From Candidatus Nomurabacteria bacterium (GTDB lineage Bacteria > Patescibacteriota > Minisyncoccia > Phycocordibacterales > SBAW01), in contig CALQZN010000020.1 in NCBI GenBank assembly GCA_943349675.1, positions 1 to 10,949 on the forward strand: a DNA stretch of 10,949 nt, read 5' to 3'. The position numbers and the translations under genes were made by a program. The notes beneath the pieces were generated by a model, which saw nothing but the letters and a program-made list of their open reading frames with translations, was not told where the DNA came from and ran no database searches. Numbering within the stretch: the stretch's first letter is position 1; the number at the start of each line of letters is the position of its first letter. Shown piece after piece: positions 5,788 through 10,715 of this stretch.

Positions 5788-5824
5788 TTCTGTTGCCAAG
5801 AGGTGTTGTTTCCACCCCTCCGAG
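5788..5824 (-). other. Trailer element, copy 1 (after the 101-aa ORF)
   Basis: Starting 2 nt after the TAG, the minus strand reads CTCGGA, stem GGGGTG (5818-5813), loop GAAACAA, stem CACCTC (5805-5800), then TTGGCAACAGAA (5799-5788). The flanks and loop match copy 2 at 6877-6913, while three stem pairs differ in a compensated way (G-C to C-G, G-C to A-T, T-A to G-C). The G-U pair at stem position 2 is kept. This is direct evidence of selection on the fold. Function unknown. Confidence 0.75.
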
Positions 5825-5826
5825 TC

Positions 5827-6132
5827 CTACTCGTATAGTGGCTTCAGGCGCTCTACGAGCTCCGATACCGAGATCGATGTGTCGTAAAACACATCTTCCT
5901 CCAGATCGCACACATGCGTCCGAAGATCTCCCTGATATGAAGACTCGACCTCCACGCACCAACGCTCTTGCTGCCGTACGAAGTGCAGCAAGCGGACCCC
6001 AACACGTTCTGGGTGGTTTGCCCAGTCGTAGTGACTATTCACTACGACGTCACCCACAAGGGTGATGAAGAGGCTATTTAAAACCTCCTCAACAGACGAA
6101 CCCTTAAGAAGTAGAGCTATTGCATGCTCCAT
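5827..6132 (-). CDS. Unrecognised 101-aa protein, cassette ORF B
   Basis: No family is recognised. From the ATG at 6132 the protein is 101 aa: a hydrophobic helical N-terminal third (MEHAIALLLKG, then EEVLNSLFITLVGDVVV), a central segment with HYDWANHPERVGVRLLHFV, and an acidic C-terminal part ending SVSELVERLKPLYE. It looks like a soluble alpha/beta protein; there is no signal peptide. A longer reading from 6198 would run through the leader hairpins and is rejected. GGAG (6143-6140) sits 7 nt before this ATG, the same spacing as in the 122-aa gene. The gene is framed by a two-hairpin leader and by trailer copy 1, so it forms a cassette like the 122-aa gene, although the two proteins show no evident sequence similarity. 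Confidence 0.7.
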   Translation of the reverse strand: MEHAIALLLKGSSVEEVLNSLFITLVGDVVVNSHYDWANHPERVGVRLLHFVRQQERWCVEVESSYQGDLRTHVCDLEEDVFYDTSISVSELVERLKPLYE

Positions 6133-6183
6133 AACGCATCTCCAACCCCAGAACCCCGAGGAGCGGGTGCGCCCGTGGCGCCA
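6133..6183 (-). promoter_or_regulatory. Two-hairpin leader, copy B (before the 101-aa ORF)
   Basis: On the minus strand ATGGCGCC begins hairpin 1, GCGCC (6181-6177) with GGCGC (6173-6169) and loop ACG. Hairpin 2 is CCCG (6167-6164) with CGGG (6158-6155) and loop CTCCT. Then GGGGTTGGAGA (6149-6139) provides the SD, 7 nt from the ATG. The order, the CCTCGGGG segment and the SD block match copy A at 7294-7342; the first loop differs in length. Confidence 0.7.
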
Positions 6184-6201
6184 TATTTCGATGAACACAA
6201 T

Positions 6202-6233
6202 GGGCCAATGATTTATTCAAAAATCACGAGCCC
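6202..6233 (-). other. Long imperfect hairpin between the 63-aa ORF and leader B
   Basis: On the minus strand GGGCTCGTGATTT (6233-6221) pairs with AAATCATTGGCCC (6214-6202), 12 of 13 positions counting G-U, around the loop TTGAAT. The opening GGGCTCGTGA repeats the start of the hairpin at 6849-6876. It may end or protect the 63-aa mRNA; there is no clear T-tract after it. Confidence 0.55.
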
Positions 6234-6339
6234 AATAGTGTCCGCCATCGTTTTACAAGAAGTATTGATGACGGAGAAGCCTTCCCTTGGCACAAGATTG
6301 TTTTTATACAGAACAACCGGGAGAAAAACTGTTTGGCCC

Positions 6340-6531
6340 CTACGCCGCACACTGCTGGCAGTAGGACTCCAAGACCTCATCGGCCTTGTCGGGGCGACCG
6401 TGGTTTTGCCACCACAGCGCCTCGGCCAATACGACAATGTCGTCCTTGCGCACCCGCACAAACAGCGGGGTTGCGCCCTCCACGATGGAGGTGGCGACGA
6501 AGTCGGTACGCACTGTAAAAGTATCGTTCAT
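6340..6531 (-). CDS. Unrecognised 63-aa protein between ribozyme and cassette B
   Basis: No family is recognised. The 63 residues read as a beta-rich N-terminal half (MNDTFTVRTDFVATSIVEGATPLFVRV in two strands) followed by a helical part (DDIVVLAEALWWQNHG, then a charged KADEVLESYCQQCAA tail with two cysteines at 58 and 61, a CxxC). AGGGGG (6544-6539) lies 7 nt before the ATG. It sits about 230 nt downstream of the hammerhead ribozyme, so cleavage would leave it on a separate RNA with a long folded 5' leader. It lacks the two-hairpin leader and trailer of its neighbours. Real-gene status rests on the SD, position and composition. Confidence 0.55.
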   Translation of the reverse strand: MNDTFTVRTDFVATSIVEGATPLFVRVRKDDIVVLAEALWWQNHGRPDKADEVLESYCQQCAA

Positions 6532-6559
6532 GGCATTTCCCCCTACACTGGTTTCTACA

Positions 6560-6628
6560 CAACTTTTTGTTGCATTTTTTGACCCAGCGCCTCGGGTCCA
6601 TGTAGGAACCGTATTTGCATACGACCCC
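6560..6628 (-). other. Structured 5' leader of the 63-aa ORF (GNRA-capped hairpin and two more)
   Basis: Read on the minus strand there are three hairpins in a row. GGGGTCGTAT (6628-6619) pairs with ATACGGTTCC (6614-6605), ten pairs including three G-U, closed by the GNRA tetraloop GCAA. GACCC (6598-6594) pairs with GGGTC (6585-6581) over an 8-nt loop and is followed by AAAAAA. CAAC (6572-6569) pairs with GTTG (6563-6560). The rest of 6629-6764 holds a TTTGA/TCAAA hairpin and a TATAAA at 6666-6661 without a -35, and no ORF that can be supported. Confidence 0.55.
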
Positions 6629-6764
6629 TCTTACCCTGCCCAACGTCACGCAAACACCCTTTTATATGCAGGTGGGCTCAATGGCCTGTAGCGCTATTTC
6701 GGCAAGGATATGAGGAATCACATACTTTTTTGACTCAAACCTATTTGATTTTCAAAGTAGCGAT

Positions 6765-6816
6765 TCTGCTTTCGTCCTCTTGGACTCATCAGCAAGGGTT
6801 ACACCCTTGGAGCAGA
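6765..6816 (-). ncRNA. Type III hammerhead ribozyme
   Basis: All parts of the hammerhead are present on the minus strand. Stem III: TCTGC (6816-6812) with GCAGA (6769-6765), extended by the U16.1-A15.1 pair (6811 with 6770). Cleavage site: CUC, with C17 at 6810. Stem I: CAAGGG (6809-6804) with CCCTTG (6798-6793), loop TGTAA. Core CTGATGA (6792-6786). Stem II: GTCC (6785-6782) with GGAC (6777-6774), loop AAGA. Core GAAA (6773-6770). Every invariant core nucleotide is in place and all helices are perfect. Stem III is the open one, hence type III. Self-cleavage is predicted between 6810 and 6809, which would separate the 122-aa ORF transcript from the downstream ORFs. Hammerheads are known self-cleaving RNAs in bacteria and phage-related loci; activity here is inferred from the complete motif. 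Confidence 0.93.
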
Positions 6817-6839
6817 CCAGATGTTTGTAAGACATCTGG
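6817..6839 (-). other. Perfect 8-bp hairpin abutting the hammerhead
   Basis: On the minus strand CCAGATGT (6839-6832) pairs with ACATCTGG (6824-6817) around CTTACAA. It touches stem III of the ribozyme without a spare base. After cleavage the upstream mRNA would end with this hairpin plus TCTGCTC, so it could shield that 3' end from exonucleases. The 7-nt loop ends in ACAA, as do the two trailer-element loops. Confidence 0.7.
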
Positions 6840-6848
6840 AATTTTTGT

Positions 6849-6876
6849 GAGGCTGAGTGACAAAGTCACGAGCCCC
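6849..6876 (-). other. Hairpin between trailer copy 2 and the ribozyme
   Basis: On the minus strand GGGGCT (6876-6871) pairs with AGCCTC (6854-6849), and inside it GTGAC (6869-6865) pairs with GTCAC (6861-6857) around TTT, with a 1/2-nt internal loop. It is followed by ACAAAAATTCC rather than a T-tract, so it is not a classical terminator. Confidence 0.65.
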
Positions 6877-6913
6877 TTCTGTTGCCAAGACAGGTTGTTT
6901 TCCTGCCTCCGAG
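6877..6913 (-). other. Trailer element, copy 2 (after the 122-aa ORF)
   Basis: Starting 4 nt after the TAG, the minus strand reads CTCGGA, stem GGCAGG (6907-6902), loop AAAACAA, stem CCTGTC (6894-6889), then TTGGCAACAGAA (6888-6877). Compared with copy 1 the stem length, loop length and the G-U at position 2 are kept, and stem positions 3-5 have changed on both sides. It leads directly into the hairpin at 6849-6876. Confidence 0.75.
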
Positions 6914-6917
6914 ACCT

Positions 6918-7286
6918 CTAGTCCATCACTGCCTCGACGAAGCCGACGTGGCGGAAGACCTGGGTCTTCCGCACACCTCCGTTCCCATCGGGAACATCGG
7001 CCGCCTCTCGACGGGTGAAGGAATAGAAGGGCGTAAACCCCGTCGCCACCAGCGCTCGCTCGAGCGGCCCCATGAAGAATGGGGCGCCGCCGATCATCGC
7101 TGACCGGCAGCCACTGGCCGAGGCCAGCTGCGCCAGCGCCTGGGCGCGCTCGGCGACCAGCGCCGCCGAGGGCAACTCCTCGAAGGTGAGGAGTTCCTGG
7201 ACGGCCGCCTTATCGGCGGGCTCGACCACGCCCGCCAGAGCCTGGTCGGCGGTGGCGGCATGCTGGGTCAAGTTCAAAATCGACAT
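6918..7286 (-). CDS. Conserved-looking uncharacterised 122-aa protein, cassette ORF A
   Basis: The pattern MSILNLTQHAAT..., then GCRSAMIGGAPFFMGPLERAL, ATGFTPFYSFTRRE and VFRHVGFVEA recalls an uncharacterised protein type met in other bacteria, from memory only; no function is assigned. Residues 36-60 are Ala-rich helix, followed by the compact glycine motif IGGAPFFMG and a predicted strand (FTPFYSFTRRE), suggesting a small soluble alpha/beta domain. Composition is foreign to the neighbours: 47 G/C of 60 at 7081-7140 and 43 of 60 at 7141-7200, against 30 of 60 at 8101-8160 in the adjacent regulator. GGAG (7297-7294) lies 7 nt before the ATG. It is the first gene after the strong promoter, with a two-hairpin leader, a trailer element and a hammerhead downstream. 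Confidence 0.8.
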   Translation of the reverse strand: MSILNLTQHAATADQALAGVVEPADKAAVQELLTFEELPSAALVAERAQALAQLASASGCRSAMIGGAPFFMGPLERALVATGFTPFYSFTRREAADVPDGNGGVRKTQVFRHVGFVEAVMD

Positions 7287-7293
7287 GGGAAGT

Positions 7294-7342
7294 CTCCAAC
7301 CCCTGTTTCCCCGAGGTGCGGGGGCGCCTTTTGTAGGGCGCC
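7294..7342 (-). promoter_or_regulatory. Two-hairpin leader, copy A (before the 122-aa ORF)
   Basis: On the minus strand GGCGCC (7342-7337) pairs with GGCGCC (7328-7323) around CTACAAAA, then CCCG (7322-7319) pairs with CGGG (7313-7310) around CACCT, and GGGG, TTGGAGA supply the SD 7 nt from the ATG. The transcript is predicted to start near 7357, so the two hairpins sit at its very 5' end, where they could stabilise the mRNA or control initiation. Copy B is at 6133-6183. Confidence 0.7.
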
Positions 7343-7363
7343 ATGTGAAAGAGCAACAATGTA

Positions 7364-7391
7364 ACTATATCACTTTTGGGTTTAAAGTCAA
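7364..7391 (-). promoter_or_regulatory. Promoter of the minus-strand island
   Basis: On the minus strand TTGACT (7391-7386) and TATAGT (7369-7364) each match the consensus at five of six bases, with a 16-nt spacer. The predicted start is near 7357. It is the only convincing promoter found upstream of the four ORFs. It lies 14 nt from the palindromic site at 7405-7440. Confidence 0.75.
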
Positions 7392-7404
7392 GCACTTGCG
7401 CTCT

Positions 7405-7440
7405 GTTTTGTAATTGATATTATTACACTCATTACAAAAC
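7405..7440. promoter_or_regulatory. Inverted-repeat operator between the island and the TrmB-type gene
   Basis: GTTTTGTAAT (7405-7414) is the exact reverse complement of ATTACAAAAC (7431-7440), separated by 16 nt; an additional half-site ATTACA lies at 7422-7427. The right arm overlaps the -35 of the regulator promoter, and the left arm is close to the island promoter. It is the natural candidate site for the TrmB-type protein encoded next to it, acting on itself and possibly on the island. Confidence 0.6.
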
Positions 7441-7460
7441 AATATTTAAAAACGTACTTT
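7432..7460 (+). promoter_or_regulatory. Probable promoter of the TrmB-type gene
   Basis: TTACAA (7432-7437) is followed after 17 nt by TACTTT (7455-7460). Both boxes are imperfect. The start near 7467 would leave about 16 nt before the ATG at 7483. The -35 lies inside the inverted repeat, consistent with autoregulation. Confidence 0.4.
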
Positions 7461-7482
7461 AGCCATATATTTGTTATTTTTT

Positions 7483-8292
7483 ATGTTACAAAATACAAGC
7501 AACCTTACAGAAACTCTCTCAAAAGTGCTCCCAAAGGATGAGGCTGCCATGTACCTATATTTACTTAACAAAGCACCCAAAAAAGCCTCAGACATCGCAA
7601 AAGACCTATCGTTGGCGCGCCCCATAGCCTACAAAGTACTAGAGCGGCTTATAGAAAAAGAGTTGGTGATAAAGCACAAAAAACCAGGCGGCGTCACTAT
7701 ATATAACCCCCAACACCCCGCAAACTTAAAAGCCTACATAGATGGCAAGGCGCGCGAGGTAGAGACGCAACAAGCGGTATTTGACGCATCCCTACCCTCT
7801 TTGGTGTCAGAATTCCACACTCGCTTTGGCGGCATCCCCGGTTTTCGCATTATTCTTGGCACAGAGGGTCTGCATGAGCTCTATGATGATGTATTGAATG
7901 AGGGAAAGGATATTTTGCTTATACGCTCGCCCAAAGACCACGGCACACTAGAGTTACGCGAGCTGGTACTCAAGCAAATAGCAGCGCAGGTTGCACTGGG
8001 TATCCGCACTAAAGCGATTACACCATTGCGGCCGGTCATAGACCCGGATATCCTGGCCGCTGACAAAAGAAATTTGGTTGAGCGGCGCGTCGTGCCAGAA
8101 GGGGTGCTTGCCGTACCAGCACAGATAATCATTTACGCAAACAAAGTTGGCATTACCGCCTACGGAGACAGTCTGATGACTACTATTATTGAGAACCCTG
8201 CGATCCACGAGACTTTTGAGATTCTGTTTAACTATATTTGGCAAAAAGCCGAGCCCGACCACAACGTTATTATTGTTGAAATGGAGAGGTAA
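7483..8292 (+). CDS. TrmB-type winged-helix transcriptional regulator
   Basis: The 269-aa protein has an N-terminal winged helix-turn-helix of the TrmB type (about 15-80: DEAAMYLYLL, KKASDIAKDLSLARPIAYKVLERLIEKELV, then the wing KKPGGVTIYNP). A helical linker (about 83-110) and a C-terminal effector-type domain (about 118-265, beginning FRIILGTEGL) follow. TrmB proteins control sugar-related genes in archaea; in CPR bacteria relatives are numerous and their ligands unknown. ATG 7483 is chosen over the in-frame TTG at 7471, as it leaves a leader for the predicted promoter. The inverted repeat at 7405-7440 is a plausible own operator. clpP begins 29 nt downstream and is probably in the same transcript. 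Assignment to the superfamily is firm; ligand and targets are unknown. Confidence 0.88.
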   Translation: MLQNTSNLTETLSKVLPKDEAAMYLYLLNKAPKKASDIAKDLSLARPIAYKVLERLIEKELVIKHKKPGGVTIYNPQHPANLKAYIDGKAREVETQQAVFDASLPSLVSEFHTRFGGIPGFRIILGTEGLHELYDDVLNEGKDILLIRSPKDHGTLELRELVLKQIAAQVALGIRTKAITPLRPVIDPDILAADKRNLVERRVVPEGVLAVPAQIIIYANKVGITAYGDSLMTTIIENPAIHETFEILFNYIWQKAEPDHNVIIVEMER

Positions 8293-8321
8293 TCGTTGCG
8301 ATTAAGGCTATTTTTGGTAGT

Positions 8322-8954
8322 ATGGCTTGTATGCAACACAACCCTATCCAAAACCAACTCGTGCCCATGGTTATCGAAAAAAGCCCTATGGGTGAGCGGG
8401 CGTTCGACATTTACTCGCGCCTACTTAAAGACCGTATCATTTTCCTTGGCGGGCCAATTGAAGACTACACCGCAAACTTGGTCATTGCCCAACTACTCTT
8501 TTTGGCGTCCGAGGATCCTAAAAAAGATATCCAACTCTACATCAACTCCCCTGGCGGCTCGGTCACCGCAACGCTTGCAATGCTCGACACAATGAATCAC
8601 ATCAAACCAGACGTGGCGACTGTGTGCGTGGGCATCGCCGCATCGGGCGCAGCCATTTTGCTGGCAGGCGGTAGCAAGGGTAAACGTTTTGCATTGCCCA
8701 ACGCCGAGGTGATGATCCACCAGCCGTGGGGCGGCGCACAAGGCCAAGCAACCGACATCGAGATTACCGCCAAACACATTGTTGCAACCCGCGACCGTTT
8801 AAACAAAATACTCTCAAAAGCGACCGGCCAAACACTTTCTAAAATTGAAGCAGATGTCGAGCGCGACTATTTTATGAGCGCCGAGGAGGCTAAAAAGTAC
8901 GGCGTGGTGGACGAGATATTCCACAGCAGCAAGACTACTGCAAGCAAAAAATAG
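8322..8954 (+). CDS. clpP: ATP-dependent Clp protease proteolytic subunit
   Basis: ClpP forms the barrel-shaped serine protease that degrades proteins fed by Clp ATPases. The 210-aa length is normal. The catalytic triad is visible: Ser108 (in GIAASGAA), His133 (EVMIHQP) and Asp182 (ERDYFMS). The conserved YINSPGG segment (73-79) and the GGAQGQATDI handle (137-146) are present. The usual Ser-Met-Gly after the nucleophile is here Ser-Gly-Ala, a small departure next to the active site. Starts at 8322, 8331 and 8367 are in frame; the family's LVPMVIE opening (13-19) favours one of the first two, and there is no SD to choose. It lies 29 nt after the TrmB-type gene and is followed by a terminator. 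No ATPase partner is in the window. Confidence 0.96.
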   Translation: MACMQHNPIQNQLVPMVIEKSPMGERAFDIYSRLLKDRIIFLGGPIEDYTANLVIAQLLFLASEDPKKDIQLYINSPGGSVTATLAMLDTMNHIKPDVATVCVGIAASGAAILLAGGSKGKRFALPNAEVMIHQPWGGAQGQATDIEITAKHIVATRDRLNKILSKATGQTLSKIEADVERDYFMSAEEAKKYGVVDEIFHSSKTTASKK

Positions 8955-9002
8955 GCATCTCGCCAACTCACGGGAGGAAGATTGCCGAATGAGGTTTTTC
9001 TT

Positions 9003-9037
9003 GGTATCGTACGAATGTTCTCGTGCGATACCGTTTT
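9003..9037 (+). terminator. Terminator after clpP
   Basis: GGTATCGTACGA (9003-9014) pairs with TCGTGCGATACC (9021-9032), 12 pairs with one G-T, around ATGTTC, followed by GTTTT. The minus side is followed by AAGAAAAACC, so the plus direction is favoured. A weaker hairpin (8954-8960 with 8979-8986) begins at the clpP stop. The rest of 9038-9146 holds no ORF and no promoter that I can support for rny. Confidence 0.75.
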
Positions 9038-9146
9038 AGACCTGTACTCGTAAATTTTAGTATTTCCCTTCCTTCTTTGTCTACTATGCAACACTTTACT
9101 GTGACTTCCGTACGCACACCCTCAGAATACTAATCACAGCAACAAC

Positions 9147-10715
9147 ATGGCTTGGCAAGGATGGTTTGGTAACCCCCAAACACTCATGTCACTTAAACTA
9201 GTTTTCCTCCTCCTTGCTGCAGCTGCGCTTGGAGGCGCCGTTATTGGATACGTTTTTCGTTGGCTTTTGCTCTTGGCACGCAAAGGCTCCATTGAGCTTG
9301 AAATCAAGCAAATCTTGCTTGATGCCCGCGAAGATGCCAAAAAAATAACCGCAACCGCAGAGGATGAGGCAAAACAAAAACTCGCCCTATCCGATGCAGA
9401 GTTGCGCGAAAAAGAGGAAAAAATTACCCGCGCCGAAGACCGCGTTTTTAAACGCGAAGAGTCACTCGACGCAAAACAGCAAGAACTCGACCAAGAGGTT
9501 GCAGCGGTAAAGAGCCGTATTGAAGAGGTAAAAGGTATTAAAGAGCGCGCCGAGGCACTGCTCGGTGAGCGTGCAGCCGAGTTGGCAAAAGTTGCAGGCC
9601 TTACCCCACAAGAAGCTATAGCACAGTTGTACAAAGAGTTGGAACGCCAAGCCGACGAGGACTTGATGATGCGTGCTGCAAAACTTGAGCGCGATGGGAT
9701 GGAAAAACTTGAGCGCCGTGCAAAAGAGATTTTGACTACCGCGATACACCGCCTTGGCAACTCGGTCGCATCCGACACAATGGCCACTGCCATTACCATC
9801 CCCAACGACGAGTTAAAGGGTAAAATAATCGGCAAAGAAGGGCGCAATATCAAAACATTCGAGCGTGCTACCGGCGTCGAGGTGATTATCGACGACACAC
9901 CCGGCTCTATTGTGCTGTCATCGTTTGACCCAATGCGCCGTGCCGTTGCCCGCGTAGCACTCGAGAACTTGATACTCGACGGCCGCATCCAACCGGTAAA
10001 AATCGAAGAGACGGTAGAAAAGGCAAAAGCAGACGTAAATAAAATTATTAAAGAAAAAGCAGAAGCTGCCGCGTTTGAAACAGGCGTACTCAACCTCGAC
10101 CCAAGGTTGCTGATGATCCTCGGCCGCCTACACTTCCGCACTTCCTACGGGCAGTCGGTCTTGCAGCATTCGACAGAGATGGCACACATTGCCGGTATGC
10201 TGGCTGAAGAGCTGGGTGCCAACCCAGCAGTGGCGCGTGCAGGAGCCTTGCTGCACGACATCGGCAAAGCCTTAGACCACGAGGTACAAGGTACCCATGT
10301 CGAGATTGGACGCCGCGTGCTGCAAAAATTTGGCGTGTCGGAAGAGGTGGTCAAAGCCATGCAAGCCCACCACGAAGAATATCCGTACGAGACTGTTGAG
10401 TCTGTCATCGTCCAAGTTGCCGATGCAATTTCTGGTGGCCGCCCAGGCGCGCGCCGCGACAGTGTCGAGAATTACCTTAAGCGTTTGGCAGATATTGAAG
10501 AAATCGCAAACTCCTTCCCTGGTGTCGAGAAGTGCTACGCCATTTCTGCTGGCCGCGAGGTGCGCGTGTTTGTCAGACCCGAAGAGATGAGTGACTTTGC
10601 CTCGCGCGAAGTGGCACGAAACATTGCACTGCGTATTGAAAACGAACTTAAATACCCCGGCGAAATAAAGGTAACTGTCATCCGCGAGTCTCGCACCATT
10701 GAGTTTGCCCGCTAA
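9147..10715 (+). CDS. rny: Ribonuclease Y
   Basis: RNase Y is a membrane-anchored endoribonuclease that starts mRNA decay in many bacteria. The 522-aa protein shows all expected parts: a transmembrane helix (about 18-43), a long charged coiled coil (about 48-195), a KH domain (about 212-275, with IIGKEGRNIKTFE at 227-239), and an HD domain (about 330-430) with His341, the His370-Asp371 pair in LLHDIGK, His408-His409 and Asp426, then the C-terminal domain ending IEFAR. Length and order equal the family norm. ATG 9147 is used; Met14 (9186) is an alternative that would still keep the membrane helix. There is no SD. It is a single gene between the clpP terminator and a convergent prephenate dehydratase-like gene, whose stop overlaps its own by 3 bases. 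Confidence 0.97.
   Translation: MAWQGWFGNPQTLMSLKLVFLLLAAAALGGAVIGYVFRWLLLLARKGSIELEIKQILLDAREDAKKITATAEDEAKQKLALSDAELREKEEKITRAEDRVFKREESLDAKQQELDQEVAAVKSRIEEVKGIKERAEALLGERAAELAKVAGLTPQEAIAQLYKELERQADEDLMMRAAKLERDGMEKLERRAKEILTTAIHRLGNSVASDTMATAITIPNDELKGKIIGKEGRNIKTFERATGVEVIIDDTPGSIVLSSFDPMRRAVARVALENLILDGRIQPVKIEETVEKAKADVNKIIKEKAEAAAFETGVLNLDPRLLMILGRLHFRTSYGQSVLQHSTEMAHIAGMLAEELGANPAVARAGALLHDIGKALDHEVQGTHVEIGRRVLQKFGVSEEVVKAMQAHHEEYPYETVESVIVQVADAISGGRPGARRDSVENYLKRLADIEEIANSFPGVEKCYAISAGREVRVFVRPEEMSDFASREVARNIALRIENELKYPGEIKVTVIRESRTIEFAR

Noticed and set aside
6200..6340. Second hammerhead or other ribozyme after the 63-aa ORF
   Set aside because: No CTGANGA core was found there on either strand; only an imperfect long hairpin is supported.
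5772..6582. Plus-strand ORFs across the island
   Set aside because: They run through hairpins and the ribozyme region, have no SD or promoter, and oppose ORFs with SDs and conserved leaders.
6661..6690. Internal promoter with -10 TATAAA ahead of the 63-aa ORF
   Set aside because: No acceptable -35 at 16-18 nt; kept only as a remark.
5788..6913. Integron attC sites as an explanation for the repeated trailers and leaders
   Set aside because: The RYYYAAC / GTTRRRY core sites are not present in the right arrangement; the elements pair as short RNA-like hairpins directly after stops.
9134..10141. Long minus-strand ORF (335 aa) opposite rny
   Set aside because: Ser/Arg-rich low-complexity reading that mirrors the rny coiled coil; a shadow.
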